64,000 nucleotides of DNA from Pseudomonadota bacterium. GTDB lineage: Bacteria > Pseudomonadota > Gammaproteobacteria > Burkholderiales > Rhodocyclaceae. How positions within the stretch are numbered: position 1 is the first letter of the stretch; every line of letters begins with the position of its first letter. The notes beneath the pieces were generated by a model that had not been told where the DNA came from, did no database searches, and saw only the letters and a list, made by a program, of their open reading frames with translations. The stretch spans positions 95,875 through 159,874 of the forward strand of contig JAFEDH010000020.1 of the NCBI GenBank assembly GCA_018241695.1, read 5' to 3'. The translations under genes were made by a program, and so were the position numbers. Shown here in pieces: positions 1 to 9,905 of the stretch.

Positions 1-154
1 CCAAAAAAGGGGATGGTCAAGAGGAAAACAGGGAATTTTTCATTCCAGACAACGACTTATCGCGCTTCCCTAAAACTCAAATAAAAAATATCCCTAGAAA
101 AATCAAAGGGGATAGAAGTGGAATCGAAAGTGAATTATCAGGAACAGAGGGAGG
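1..154. other. AT-rich stretch downstream of rnpB, no gene seen
   Basis: This stretch is much richer in A and T than the rest of the window. I see no coding frame with a ribosome binding site. It lies on the 3' side of the RNase P RNA gene and contains the possible terminator listed separately. Confidence 0.5.
84..114 (-). terminator. Possible Rho-independent terminator of rnpB
   Basis: Read on the minus strand, a 6-bp stem (TATCCC / GGGATA) with a loop of about 14 nt is followed directly by a run of T. It lies about 45 nt beyond the mature 3' end of the RNase P RNA, a sensible place for termination. The stem is short and the loop long, so this is tentative. Confidence 0.35.
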
Positions 155-159
155 GTGGG

Positions 160-529
160 AAGCCCGCCGATAAGCCGGGTTCTGTCGTGGGCAATCATTC
201 CTCTGGGACCGCCGTTACCGACGGCCTCTAGCAGCCTACCCGGGAGCAGCGCGAGCCACGCCATCGCTCCCCTATTTGGCCTTGCCCCGGACGAGGTTTG
301 CCATGCCGTCCGTGTCACCACGGCCGCGGTGGGCTCTTACCCCACCATTTCACCCTTACCGGTTCTTGCGAACTTAGGCGGTATCTTTCTGTTGCACTGT
401 CTGTCGCCTTGGGCCGCCCACCGGAGTGGACGGCTTATAACGCCTGGCCGTTAGCCAGCGTCCCGCTCTATGGGGCCCGGACTTTCCTCCAGATGCAAAG
501 CATCCAGCGATTGCCTGGCGAACTTCCCG
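160..529 (-). ncRNA. rnpB: RNase P RNA (bacterial class A)
   Basis: Catalytic RNA of ribonuclease P, which removes the 5' leader of pre-tRNAs. On the minus strand the conserved blocks occur in order: GGAGGAAAGTCCGGGC near the 5' end, GGTAAGGGTGAAA in the middle, the GGCCAAATAGGGG block, GGGTAGGCTGC, and the terminal CCACGACAGAACCCGGCTTA block. Length of about 370 nt is normal. The ends are estimated: the 5' end from a TAAAAT -10 element just upstream, the 3' end from the usual position after the last conserved block. The short ORFs on both strands here are spurious. Confidence 0.95.
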
Positions 530-535
530 GGGCAG

Positions 536-541
536 ATTTTA
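536..541 (-). promoter_or_regulatory. -10 element of rnpB overlapping the upstream stop codon
   Basis: TAAAAT on the minus strand ends 6-7 nt before the estimated 5' end of the RNase P RNA. Its first three bases are the TAA stop of the thioesterase gene. No good -35 hexamer is visible 16-18 nt upstream, inside the coding region. The placement agrees with the independently estimated RNA start, which is the main support. Confidence 0.5.
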
Positions 542-1171
542 CGGCCTTGGCAGAGCATCAGGGGCTTTCATCCCGGGATGGGTGCCGATAAACAGTGCGC
601 GGGCCGTGGTGAGAAGCTGTCCTTCCGGATCGCGACACTCGCCTTCCACATGCACCTTCCTGCCCTCCGTCTTGCCAATCCATGCGGCAAAGTGCAGGGG
701 AACCCCGAGCGGCGAAGGGCGACGGAAATCCACCGACAGTGAAGCCGTGGGACCCGCCGGGCCGTTGAGAATGCACGCGAACGCCAGCAACTGGTCGTAG
801 ATGCCGGAGAGCACCCCCCCATGCACCATGCCCGGTGGGCCTTCATGAATGGACGTCACCACCACCTCGGCCAGCAGGCGTTCGCTATCACGGCGAAAAT
901 GCAATTTGGGAGCGAGGGGATTGCACGGTCCGGTCATGGGTCCATAGGGCAGCAGCCACTCGATGCCACCACTCAGATCCTCGAACTGGAAACGGGGCAG
1001 CATGCGCTCTTCGGCGCCATGTTCCTCAAGCTGTCGATTCAGCAACTGGAGGGTCGCGGTGAGCGCAGCGAGGCCAGCCGTATCGACATTCACACGCTGC
1101 AGGCGTAGCAGGGTTTCGCGCATCGCATCGGCGATGCGGTGATAAGCTGTCTGTTCTGGAGTCAGTTGCAT
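539..1171 (-). CDS. PaaI-family (hotdog) acyl-CoA thioesterase
   Basis: A 210-residue protein. The C-terminal half (about 95-200) is a hotdog fold of the PaaI/4HBT type, with the HGGVLSGIYDQL helix motif, then SLSVDFRRPSPLG and a final strand pair ending in LLTTARALFIG. Such enzymes hydrolyse acyl- or aryl-CoA thioesters in the cytoplasm; the substrate cannot be told. The N-terminal 90 residues form a helical extension seen in thioesterases annotated in steroid- and aromatic-degrading bacteria. The ATG start has no clear Shine-Dalgarno sequence. The gene ends 10 nt before the RNase P RNA, so the two may be partly co-transcribed. Confidence 0.8.
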   Translation of the reverse strand: MQLTPEQTAYHRIADAMRETLLRLQRVNVDTAGLAALTATLQLLNRQLEEHGAEERMLPRFQFEDLSGGIEWLLPYGPMTGPCNPLAPKLHFRRDSERLLAEVVVTSIHEGPPGMVHGGVLSGIYDQLLAFACILNGPAGPTASLSVDFRRPSPLGVPLHFAAWIGKTEGRKVHVEGECRDPEGQLLTTARALFIGTHPGMKAPDALPRP

Positions 1172-1350
1172 GGAAGGCCGGGGAACAAGAATAAACCCCG
1201 ATTGTCTCCAAGACTTTCACGCCAAACAAGTGAATCTTCACATCGAGGCGACAAGGAAAAGGGATTGCGCGGATTCCAGGCCATCCATCGTTGCGGACCG
1301 TCTCAAGACTGCTAAGGTGAAAACGCCCCCACTATCGAGGATATGACGAC

Positions 1351-1941
1351 ATGCCCACCACGCTGAAAGCCATTGCCACCCAGAAACCGCCCGCCGGTAT
1401 CCGTCTTTGCAGCCCGGGGGGACATGGAATGGTCAAGCCCGATTCTCCGGCCATTTCGGTAATGACCGATTTCCGGACCGTCAGCGCCTCCACCATCAGT
1501 AGCGACGTATCCCTGCCACAGGCCTCCGCCGCCATGGTCGCACGAGGGGTGCGGCTGCTGTTCGTGACTGCCGGCGGCGGCCAGCTTGTGGGACTGATCA
1601 CCGCACGCGATACGCTGGGAGAGCGTCCCTTGCAGATCCTGCAAAGCAGCGGCGGCACGTACGCCGATCTGCGGGTGAGCGACCTGATGTGTACGGTGGC
1701 GGATTTTGACACCGTGACGCTTGGGGATGTCATGCATGCCCGGGTTGCCGATGTGCTGGCGACACTGAAACGCTTCGGCCGTCAGCATCTGCTGGTTTCT
1801 GACGAAGATCCGGAAGATGGCAGCACACGCATTCGCGGCGTGTTCTCCGCGACCCAGATCGGCCGCCAGCTGGGTGTACCGGTCCATGGCTTCGAAGTCG
1901 CCCGGACCTTTGCCGAAATCGAAGCCGCACTGGCTCACTGA
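1351..1941 (+). CDS. CBS-domain protein
   Basis: A 196-residue cytoplasmic protein with a pair of CBS motifs at about 35-100 (VMTDFRTVSAST..., ending GLITARDTLGER) and 110-190 (VSDLMCTVADFDTV..., ending GVFSATQIGRQLG). CBS pairs (Bateman modules) usually bind adenine nucleotides and regulate a partner. There is no attached enzymatic or transport domain. The chosen ATG is preceded by a weak AGGAT; a start at the internal ATG near 1429 would drop a poorly conserved N-terminal tail. It stands alone, divergent from the thioesterase gene and convergent with the lipoprotein gene. Confidence 0.75.
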   Translation: MPTTLKAIATQKPPAGIRLCSPGGHGMVKPDSPAISVMTDFRTVSASTISSDVSLPQASAAMVARGVRLLFVTAGGGQLVGLITARDTLGERPLQILQSSGGTYADLRVSDLMCTVADFDTVTLGDVMHARVADVLATLKRFGRQHLLVSDEDPEDGSTRIRGVFSATQIGRQLGVPVHGFEVARTFAEIEAALAH

Positions 1942-2019
1942 CCTGCCGGCCAACCGTTCCCCGGTCACGACCCTGCGCCGCACAAGCCATCCGGCGCGGC
2001 AAGCGGTATCTCGCGGGAA

Positions 2020-2490
2020 TCAGCCTCCGTCGCCGGCAGCTTCGGCCGGTGTACGGCCCGGTTTACCTTCGCCTCCCGTGCTGGCCGCCGGTGTGAAGAC
2101 GATGCCTTCGTCTTCGGCGGTAAACGCCCCCACCGTGGCGCCTTTGTCCGCAGGCGCCTGCTCCATGCGCTGGAGCCGGCATTCGACGGTTTCGGCGACA
2201 TACCAGCGCTTGCCGAGTTTCAGAAAGAAAGTGCGCGGATCGGACTGGAATAGCTCAAGACGGAACCCGCGATCAGCCGAGAACTCCTGCAGCGGATGAC
2301 GACGCATGCAGTCGGGCCGATGGGTCACCACCACATCCACCTGCCAGTCGCTCCACGCCCAGGATTTGTCGCGGAAAATCGTCAGGGAGTGATCCCGATC
2401 CCCCCCGATCATGTAAGAGGCCGAGTCTCCGCGTCCACATCCCGCCAGGGCCAAAGCTGCCAGACACAATGCCACCATATGCATCCGCAT
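2020..2490 (-). CDS. Putative lipoprotein of unknown function
   Basis: A 156-residue protein with a lipoprotein signal peptide: positive MRMHM start, hydrophobic stretch and lipobox ALAGC with the lipidated Cys at about residue 18. The rest is a small soluble domain with no family I recognise; it has two further Cys residues at about 61 and 104 that could pair, and a low-complexity Gly/Ala/Pro tail. It starts 12 nt after the pyrC stop and has a good AGGAGA ribosome site overlapping that spacer, so it is probably co-transcribed with pyrC. Confidence 0.65.
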   Translation of the reverse strand: MRMHMVALCLAALALAGCGRGDSASYMIGGDRDHSLTIFRDKSWAWSDWQVDVVVTHRPDCMRRHPLQEFSADRGFRLELFQSDPRTFFLKLGKRWYVAETVECRLQRMEQAPADKGATVGAFTAEDEGIVFTPAASTGGEGKPGRTPAEAAGDGG

Positions 2491-2502
2491 CTTTTTCGTC
2501 TC

Positions 2503-3540
2503 CTAATTTTCAAGCCGCCAGGCTACCGCCTCACCCGCACGGAAGGGTACCAGCGGATCACCCGTGAGCATCGGCTGGCTGGCCGGCACCGTCCAGCTTT
2601 TCCGGGCCAGGGTGATCTGCTCGGTATTGCGGGGCAAGCCGTAAAAATCAGGGCCGAAATGGCTGGCGAACCCTTCCAGCCTGTCCAGGGCGCCGGCGGC
2701 TTCGAATGCCTCGGCATACAGTTCGATACCGGCATGGGCCGTATAGCAGCCGGCACAGCCACAGGCCGCTTCCTTGGTGCTGCGGGAATGAGGAGCGGAG
2801 TCGGTGCCGAGAAAGAACCTGGAACTGCCGGAGATCGCCGCGGCCACCAGTGCCTTGCGATGGATTTCGCGCTTCAATACCGGCAGGCAGTAGTTGTGGG
2901 GACGCATCCCGCCCGCGAAGAGTGCGTTCCGGTTGAGCAGCAGATGATGGGCGGTGATGGTGGCCGCGACATTGGCTCCTGCAGCCGCCACGAACTGGGC
3001 GCCCTCCTTCGTGGTGATGTGTTCCAGCACCACCTTGAGGCCGGGAAAATCTCCAAGCAGGGGAACCAGCACGGTATCGATGAATACCGCTTCGCGATCG
3101 AAAATATCCACCGCCGGATCGGTGACCTCGCCGTGAACCAGCAGGGGCATGCCCAGGGTTTCCATGCGGGCCAGCACAGCGCGGCATTTACGCAGGTCGG
3201 TGACTCCCGCATCGGAATGGGTGGTGGCTCCCGCCGGGTATAGCTTGACCGCATGAATGCAGCCGCTGGCGCGCGCCACATCGATTTCGGCGGGAGCGGT
3301 GCTATCCGTCAGATAAAGCGTCATCAACGGTTCGAAGCGGGTGCCGGCCGGCAGGGCGGCCAGGATCCGGCTCCGGTACTCCATCGCCCGGGCCGTCGTG
3401 GTTACCGGAGGCTTGAGATTGGGCATGACAATGGCGCGGGCGAAGCGACGTGCCGTGTCGGGCAGAACCGCCTCGAGGGCGGCCCCGTCACGCAGGTGCA
3501 GATGCCAGTCATCGGGGCGGGTAAGCGTTAGGGTATACAT
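2503..3540 (-). CDS. pyrC: Dihydroorotase (class II)
   Basis: Converts carbamoyl aspartate to dihydroorotate in pyrimidine synthesis. At 345 residues it matches the E. coli PyrC type. Metal ligands are visible: HLH at 13-15, the lysine of HAVKLYPAG near 99 that is carboxylated in the family, HGEVTD near 136, LEHITT near 174 and the Asp of GTDSAPHS near 247. The Cys-rich GCAGCYTA segment is typical of this class. The ATG lacks a Shine-Dalgarno sequence and lies 7 nt from a perfect TATAAT, suggesting a leaderless or nearly leaderless transcript. A lipoprotein gene follows 12 nt downstream. Confidence 0.95.
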   Translation of the reverse strand: MYTLTLTRPDDWHLHLRDGAALEAVLPDTARRFARAIVMPNLKPPVTTTARAMEYRSRILAALPAGTRFEPLMTLYLTDSTAPAEIDVARASGCIHAVKLYPAGATTHSDAGVTDLRKCRAVLARMETLGMPLLVHGEVTDPAVDIFDREAVFIDTVLVPLLGDFPGLKVVLEHITTKEGAQFVAAAGANVAATITAHHLLLNRNALFAGGMRPHNYCLPVLKREIHRKALVAAAISGSSRFFLGTDSAPHSRSTKEAACGCAGCYTAHAGIELYAEAFEAAGALDRLEGFASHFGPDFYGLPRNTEQITLARKSWTVPASQPMLTGDPLVPFRAGEAVAWRLEN

Positions 3541-3547
3541 GGGCGCA

Positions 3548-3553
3548 AATTAT
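3548..3553 (-). promoter_or_regulatory. Consensus -10 element of pyrC
   Basis: A perfect TATAAT on the minus strand lies 7 bases upstream of the pyrC ATG. With normal initiation 6-8 nt after the hexamer, the transcript would begin at or one base before the start codon. The -35 region is not convincing. The 50-bp gap is shared with the divergent SDR gene. Confidence 0.5.
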
Positions 3554-3590
3554 AAAGGCAGCACGATTCATCACATTGAAGGAGACAGGA

Positions 3591-4475
3591 ATGCGGGAAT
3601 TCAAGGGCAAGACAGCCGTCATCACCGGCGCTGCCAGCGGTATCGGCAAGGCCATCGCGGCCCGTCTGCTGGGCGAAGGCATGAAGGTGGTTTTATCCGA
3701 CGTGGAGGCGCCGGCCCTGGACAGGACGGTGAATGAGTTTCTCGCCCAGGGCGCCGACGTGTGCGGTATCGAGGCCGATGTGACCCACTATCCGGCCATG
3801 GCGGCCCTGGCGGAAAAAAGCTTCGCCCGCTACGGCGCGGTCCATGTGCTGGTCAACAACGCTGGCGTGGTGGTGCCCGAAGCGCCCAATCTCTGGGACG
3901 TATCCCTCAACACCTTTGCTTGGCACATGAATGTTCATTTCTGGGGCGTGCTCCATGGCATCAAGGCTTTCATGCCGCGGCTCGTGGCCCAGAACCAGGA
4001 AGCCGCAGTGATGAATGTGGTGGCCCATCCCGGCGCACTGATCCAGTCGCCCATCCTGCCCGCCTATTCCGCCTCCAAGGCCGCCGCCGCCTCGATCACG
4101 GAAAACCTGCACTACCAGCTACGCAAGCAGAACTCGCCAATCCGGGCGCACATCCTCTTTCCCGGCCCACACACGGTGCCTTCCAATACCTATACCGCCA
4201 GCCGCAACCGGCCAGCCCACCTGGCGCCGGAACCCCACGAACCGGTGCCGGTGGTGAAATCCCTGGAGGAGATGCAGGCCTGGTGTCTCAAGACTTACGG
4301 CTTCGAGCGTCCCACCACCCGCGCCGAGCAGGTGGCCGAGGATGCCTTTCAGGGCCTGGTCAGCGGTGATTACTGGATCCTTCCTTCCAAGGAAGCGCTG
4401 GACAAAGCCGTCGTCCAGCACCATGAGGAACTGATGGCACGGCGCGACCCGGTACTGCCTTTCGAGATGCTGTAA
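3591..4475 (+). CDS. SDR-family oxidoreductase with altered catalytic serine
   Basis: A 294-residue short-chain dehydrogenase/reductase. The cofactor motif TGAASGIG is at 12-19, NNAG at 89-92 and YSASK at 159-163, so Tyr159 and Lys163 are present. The residue 13 positions before the Tyr, normally the catalytic Ser, is His146 in the sequence NVVAHPG. An acidic residue (Asp37) at the end of the second strand suggests NAD preference. The C-terminal 90 residues extend past the core fold. ATG at 3591 is chosen because AAGGAGA lies 5 nt upstream; the TTG five codons earlier has no such site. Substrate unknown. Confidence 0.8.
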   Translation: MREFKGKTAVITGAASGIGKAIAARLLGEGMKVVLSDVEAPALDRTVNEFLAQGADVCGIEADVTHYPAMAALAEKSFARYGAVHVLVNNAGVVVPEAPNLWDVSLNTFAWHMNVHFWGVLHGIKAFMPRLVAQNQEAAVMNVVAHPGALIQSPILPAYSASKAAAASITENLHYQLRKQNSPIRAHILFPGPHTVPSNTYTASRNRPAHLAPEPHEPVPVVKSLEEMQAWCLKTYGFERPTTRAEQVAEDAFQGLVSGDYWILPSKEALDKAVVQHHEELMARRDPVLPFEML

Positions 4476-4482
4476 CCCGTGC

Positions 4483-5349
4483 TCAGCCCTTGAGTTCGAG
4501 CGCTCGCGAGTACAGGGTATTTTTCGCGGCACCCGTGATCCTGGCGGCCAGGCTGGCCGCCTGCCGGGTGGGCAGTTCCGCCACCAGCAGGGCCAGCACC
4601 CGTTCGGCCTCCGCATCGAGACTGCCGCTGTTCGTTTCGGGCGGAGCAGAAACGATCAGGACAAATTCACCACGTTGGTGGTTGGCATCGGCCGCCAGCC
4701 AGGAAGGAGCCGCCGCCAGGGGCATACGTGCAATCTGCTCGAAACGCTTGGTCAATTCCCGCGCCACCACCAGCTCGCGGTCCGGATCGAGCAGCCCGGC
4801 CAGATCATGCACGGTTTCGCTGATGCGGTGCGGAGCCTCATAAAACACCAGTGCGGCGGGCACAGCAGCGAGCGACTGAATTTCCGTGCGACGGGCAGCC
4901 GAACGGGAGGGAAGAAAGCCGATAAAAAGAAAGCGCTGATCGAGCAGCCCCGAGGCGGACAGCGCCACAGCGGCGGCATTCGGCCCCGGCAACGGTACCA
5001 CCGGGAACCCCGCCGCCTGCACCGCCCGAACCGCCCGCGCACCCGGATCGGAAATCCCCGGTGTGCCCGCGTCGGAAATCAGCGCCACCGCCCTGCCTTC
5101 GGCCAGCAGGGCGAGCACCCTTGCGCTGGCGGCATTCTCGTTATGCTCATGGAGCGGAAATACCGGTGCGGTGACGCCGTGGTGATCGAGAAAATGCCGT
5201 GCATGGCGCGTATCCTCGCAGGCGATCGCATCCACGCCGCGCAGGCAGTCCAGCGCACGCCGGCTGACATCGGCGAGATTTCCGATCGGCGTCGCCACCA
5301 CATACAATGCTGCCGTCTTATCAACCGCAGGGAACTCGATGTCATTCAT
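4483..5349 (-). CDS. rsmI: 16S rRNA (cytidine(1402)-2'-O)-methyltransferase
   Basis: Methylates the ribose 2'-O of C1402 in the decoding centre of 16S rRNA. A 288-residue protein of the tetrapyrrole methylase fold: LYVVATPIGNLADVSRRAL near the start, EDTRHAR, the glycine-rich SDAGTPGISDPG loop and VVPLPGPNAA, followed by FYEAPHR. Start is placed at the ATG of MNDIEF, which aligns with the family N-terminus; 12 further codons are open upstream. It is divergent from yraN, and the two start regions overlap by 11 nt, the usual arrangement of this pair. Confidence 0.95.
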   Translation of the reverse strand: MNDIEFPAVDKTAALYVVATPIGNLADVSRRALDCLRGVDAIACEDTRHARHFLDHHGVTAPVFPLHEHNENAASARVLALLAEGRAVALISDAGTPGISDPGARAVRAVQAAGFPVVPLPGPNAAAVALSASGLLDQRFLFIGFLPSRSAARRTEIQSLAAVPAALVFYEAPHRISETVHDLAGLLDPDRELVVARELTKRFEQIARMPLAAAPSWLAADANHQRGEFVLIVSAPPETNSGSLDAEAERVLALLVAELPTRQAASLAARITGAAKNTLYSRALELKG

Positions 5350-5730
5350 CCCCCGCATTCTCCGGCGCAATGCCGTCCCGCGCAAGCGCGGTGCCGCGGC
5401 GGAAGAACTCGCGGCCAGCCATCTGCGCGGTCAGGGGCTGAAGATTCTCGATCGCAACTATCGTATCCGGGGTGGCGAAATCGACCTGATCGCCCGTGAT
5501 GGCGATACCCTCGTCTTCATCGAGGTGCGGCTGCGCAGCCGGCAGGATTTTGGTGGTGCGGCAGAAAGCATCACACCCGCAAAATGTCGTCGCATCATCC
5601 TTGCGGCACAGCACTACCTGGCTGCGAACATCCGTGGGCATCATCCCCCCTGCCGGTTCGACTGCGTCCTGCTCGATGCCCTTTCTAAAGGCAGCATGCA
5701 ATGGATAAGAAATGCGTTTGACGTGGATTG

Positions 5731-5731
<1 letters not shown>
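5339..5731 (+). CDS. yraN: YraN family (UPF0102) endonuclease-like protein
   Basis: A 130-residue protein with the UPF0102 pattern: GAAAEELAASHLRGQGLKILDRNYR, then GGEIDLIARDGDTLVFIEVRLR and the C-terminal RFDCVLLD. The E...D...ExK-like arrangement is that of a restriction-endonuclease fold; here the last position reads EVR rather than EVK. Role is not established for the family, though a link with DNA uptake or repair has been suggested. It is the first gene of a plus-strand operon with a HIRAN protein, diaA and a BON lipoprotein; its TGA overlaps the next ATG by one base. Confidence 0.9.
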
Positions 5732-6832
<1,101 letters not shown>

Positions 6833-6833
<1 letters not shown>

Positions 6834-7477
6834 TGACCCCTTCTCTGCGCCAGCCGCTGGCTGGATGGATGATGCTCGCCGCCCTGATCCCCCTGCTTTC
6901 CGGCTGCTTCGGCGTTGCTGCCGTCGGCATGGGTGCCGGTGCGCTGATGGTTGCCGACCGCCGTCCCTCCGATACGTATATCAGCGATGAATTCGTCGAA
7001 CAACGGGCAGGCGCGCGGATCGGCGAGAAATACAAGGACCGGGTTCATGTCAACGTCACCAGCTACAACCACATGGTTCTGCTGACCGGTGAAGTCCCTG
7101 ACGAAGCAACCCGGGCCGACATGGAGAAAATCGTCTCCGCCGTACCCAATGTGAAGACCATCTCCAACGAGTTGCAGATCGCGGCCCCCAGTTCCCTCTC
7201 CGCCCGCACCAGCGACACCATTCTGACCTCGAAGGTGAAGGGGCGCTTCATCGACGCCGGAAAATTCTCGGCCAACCTGGTGAAGGTGGTGACCGAAGCC
7301 GGCACGGTGTATCTGATGGGCCTCGTGACCCGCAAGGAAAGTGATGATGCGGTGGAAATCGCCCGCACCACGGCTGGTGTGATGAAGGTGGTGCGCATCA
7401 TGGAAATCATTCCGGATGCGGAGGCCCGCCGCATCGATGGCGGCCCCCGGAATACCAGGGATGCGCCACATCAGTGA
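6833..7477 (+). CDS. BON-domain outer-membrane lipoprotein (YraP/DolP-like)
   Basis: A 214-residue lipoprotein: the signal peptide ends in the lipobox LLSGC (Cys at about 24), followed by GVAAVGMGAGALMVADRR and two BON domains (about 60-130 and 135-205; VNVTSYNHMVLLTGEVPDEATRADMEKIV and VKVVTEAGTVYLMGLVTRKESDDAVEIAR). E. coli DolP, the same architecture, supports outer-membrane integrity and BAM function. Start codon overlaps the diaA stop by one base (TGATG), so it is translationally coupled as the last gene of the yraN operon. Confidence 0.92.
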
Positions 7478-7578
7478 ACCGGACGCATCCCCTGCGGCAT
7501 GTGCATATCGGGTTGCAGGGCGGGCGTGATGCGCCGGAACTCATGGCGCCGCCCGGCCGACTTCATTCCCAATCCTGA

Positions 7579-8124
7579 TTATTTTTCCGCCAAACGCTTC
7601 TCGATTGCCCCCACCAGTTCCGCGCTATCCGGCTTGGTGAAGCTGGAAAACGCCTGAATCTGCTCGCCACGGCGGTCAATCAGGTATTTGTGGAAGTTCC
7701 AGCGCGGCTTGCTGCCGCTCTTGGCGATCAACTGCCGGTAGAAGGGGCTGGTGCCTGGCTCGACCACATCGGTCTTGGCCATCATCGGAAACTGCACGCC
7801 GTAGGTGGAGCGGCAAAAGTCGGCGATTTCCCGTGCACTTCCCGGTTCCTGCTGGCCAAAGTCGTTGGAAGGAAACCCGATCACCACCAGCCCCTGGTCC
7901 TTGTACTTGCGGTACAGCGCCTCCAGCCCCTCGTACTGCGAGGTGAATCCGCAATAGCTTGCGGTATTCACCACCAGCAACACCTTACCCTCGTACTGGC
8001 AGAGGCTCTGGGGCGAGTTGTCCTGCAACTTGGGCACGGTGAAATTGAGCAAGGCAGGACAGGCAAGGGCAACGGCGGGGAGCAGGAACGCCACCCCTGC
8101 CAGAAAGGCGCGGACGCTTTGCAT
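7579..8124 (-). CDS. Periplasmic glutathione/thioredoxin peroxidase
   Basis: A 181-residue GPx-family peroxidase. Catalytic Cys58 lies in NTASYCGFT; the Gln of NDFGQQEPG and Trp-Asn of RWNFHKYLI complete the Cys-Gln-Trp-Asn tetrad. [12 protein letters not shown] and [14 protein letters not shown] are family signatures. The first 21 residues form a signal peptide with cleavage after ALA, so this copy is exported, unlike the cytoplasmic BtuE type. It is a Cys enzyme, more likely thioredoxin-fold-reductant-dependent than glutathione-dependent. It is monocistronic, between the yraN operon and rfaE2. Confidence 0.92.
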   Translation of the reverse strand: MQSVRAFLAGVAFLLPAVALACPALLNFTVPKLQDNSPQSLCQYEGKVLLVVNTASYCGFTSQYEGLEALYRKYKDQGLVVIGFPSNDFGQQEPGSAREIADFCRSTYGVQFPMMAKTDVVEPGTSPFYRQLIAKSGSKPRWNFHKYLIDRRGEQIQAFSSFTKPDSAELVGAIEKRLAEK

Positions 8125-8205
8125 GGTCGATCTCCGGTATCGGGAGGTTCAGTATGCGCCTGCCCGGCACGGCTGCACAGCCTGCCCTTGCTAGAATCGC
8201 ATCCC

Positions 8206-8694
8206 ATGGACCATGCTCCTCCTGCCTTCGAGGCCAAAATCTGCGCGCCCCACGATCTGGCCCGGCGCATCCCCGCCCTCCCCCGCCCGCTTGTTTTCAC
8301 CAATGGCTGCTTCGACATCCTGCATCGCGGGCATGTCACCTATCTGGCCCAGGCACGGGCTCTGGGCGCCAGTCTCGTGGTCGCCCTCAATACGGATGCG
8401 TCGGTCAGGCGTCTGGGCAAGGGTGACGACCGTCCCCTCAATCGTCTTGAAGACCGGCTCGCCGTCATGGCTGCGCTGGAATGTGTCAGCCTGGTGACCT
8501 GGTTCGAAGAAGATACTCCCTTGCAGCGCATCGTCGAAATTCGACCCGATGTGCTGGTCAAAGGGGGCGACTGGCCCGTGGAAAAAATTGTCGGCTACCA
8601 CGAGGTCCTGACCTGGGGTGGCAGCGTGCATTCCATTCCCTTCCTCCACGACCGGTCCACCACGTCGCTGGTGGAAAAAATCCGCCGACTCTGA
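8206..8694 (+). CDS. rfaE2: D-glycero-beta-D-manno-heptose 1-phosphate adenylyltransferase
   Basis: Makes ADP-heptose precursor for lipopolysaccharide core. A 162-residue nucleotidyltransferase equal to the C-terminal half of HldE. The motif [16 protein letters not shown] at about 32-47 contains the HxGH nucleotide-binding signature, and VKGGDW and [16 protein letters not shown] close the domain. ATG at 8206 gives the family length; the frame is open far upstream but without homology. No strong ribosome site is visible. A long hairpin 17 nt downstream probably ends transcription. Confidence 0.93.
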   Translation: MDHAPPAFEAKICAPHDLARRIPALPRPLVFTNGCFDILHRGHVTYLAQARALGASLVVALNTDASVRRLGKGDDRPLNRLEDRLAVMAALECVSLVTWFEEDTPLQRIVEIRPDVLVKGGDWPVEKIVGYHEVLTWGGSVHSIPFLHDRSTTSLVEKIRRL

Positions 8695-8710
8695 TCCTTC
8701 TCCACACTCA

Positions 8711-8745
8711 ACGCAAAAGGGGCCCCGGCCGGGTCCCTTTTGCGT
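8711..8745. terminator. Bidirectional hairpin between rfaE2 and the LLM gene
   Basis: Arms of 15 nt (ACGCAAAAGGGGCCC and GGGTCCCTTTTGCGT) pair with a single G-T wobble around a 5-nt loop. The A-rich and T-rich ends give a T tract in either direction. It lies between two convergent genes, as expected for a shared terminator. Confidence 0.75.
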
Positions 8746-8771
8746 AATGTACCGAACCTTCCGGAAGGAGC

Positions 8772-9905
8772 TTACTTGCCCTTGCCGCGGAAGTAGGGAA
8801 TGACGTGGGTGCCGATGTTGCGGATCGTCTCCAGCTGCGCCCAGAACGGAACCGTCCCCATCTGGCAGATGAAGAGGATTTCGTCGGCGCCGGCATCAAT
8901 CAGACGCTGCACATAGCCGATGCAGTCTTCCACCGTGCCATAGGCATGGTTGGGATTGAGCATGGCCATCGTCGGATCACTGAAATCCACCGTCAGCTGT
9001 TCAGAAGCCCAACTGGTCTTGATCACGGTCTGGCCGGTGGTGTCGGCGGCGGTGCCGTCTTCCAGCTTCCAGCTGTCCCAGTCGGGCTTGGGACCGCCGG
9101 TGTACCAGTAGGCCAGGGATTCCATGAAGAAACGCTGGCCACGGATACCGATCTTGCGCGCCTGCTGTCCGTCATTCAGCACGATGGCCGGGCACAGGGC
9201 GGCAAGGTGCTCGATGGGGCGAAAACCCACCTGATCTTCCGCCTTTCGGTTCTTCCAGGCATCACGATACACGGCGTTCTTTTTCGCCACCTCCTCGGGG
9301 CCACCAAAGCCCAGTACCAGAGCACCCATGCCACGGCTGCCTGCGGTCTTCAGGGTATCGGTATTGGTGCAGGCCAGATACATGGGAGGATGCGGTTCCT
9401 GCAGGGGCTTGGGATGAATCGGACGGCGGGGAATCTTGATCCATTTGCCATCGTGTTCGATCTCCTCCTGGGTCATGATCTTGGGGATCAGATACATGGA
9501 CTCGTCGATCTGCTCGGGCAGATCCTTGAGATCGTAGCCAAAGGTTCCTGCTTCCTGGTTGGTGCCTCCCTTGCCGACACCGAAATGTACGCGGCCACGG
9601 GAGAGAATGTCGAGTGCACCGATACGTTCGGCCACCTTGACCGGATGGTTCATGTTGGGAGGCAGGCAGACGACGCCATGGCCGATCCCGATACGTTCCG
9701 TCTTGGCCGCGATGAAGGCGAGATGGGTCTCGGGTACCGAGGCGTGAGAGTAATAGGTCAGGGCAGTGTGTTCGACAGACCAGAACACGTCGAAATTGTT
9801 ACGGTCGCACTCCTGGGCCAGGACTACCGTTTCCTCGAAAATGCGGCGGTCGCCAGCACGGGAGTTGTCGGTGGTCTGGTTTTCAATGATCATCGAAAAT
9901 TTCAT
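8772..9905 (-). CDS. Luciferase-like (LLM class) flavin-dependent monooxygenase
   Basis: A 377-residue TIM-barrel protein of the bacterial luciferase family (MKFSMIIENQ, ECDRNNFDVFWSVEHTALTYYS, IGIGHGVVCLPPNMNHPVKVAERIGALDILSRGRVHFGVGKG). Members use reduced FMN or F420; the LSxGRVxFGVG region fits flavin. ATG at 9905 is chosen for its TAGGAGCG ribosome site. It is divergent from a flavin reductase gene across a 284-bp region with a strong palindrome, so that reductase may feed it FMNH2. Substrate unknown; a steroid or side-chain intermediate is plausible from context only. Confidence 0.8.
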   Translation of the reverse strand: MKFSMIIENQTTDNSRAGDRRIFEETVVLAQECDRNNFDVFWSVEHTALTYYSHASVPETHLAFIAAKTERIGIGHGVVCLPPNMNHPVKVAERIGALDILSRGRVHFGVGKGGTNQEAGTFGYDLKDLPEQIDESMYLIPKIMTQEEIEHDGKWIKIPRRPIHPKPLQEPHPPMYLACTNTDTLKTAGSRGMGALVLGFGGPEEVAKKNAVYRDAWKNRKAEDQVGFRPIEHLAALCPAIVLNDGQQARKIGIRGQRFFMESLAYWYTGGPKPDWDSWKLEDGTAADTTGQTVIKTSWASEQLTVDFSDPTMAMLNPNHAYGTVEDCIGYVQRLIDAGADEILFICQMGTVPFWAQLETIRNIGTHVIPYFRGKGK

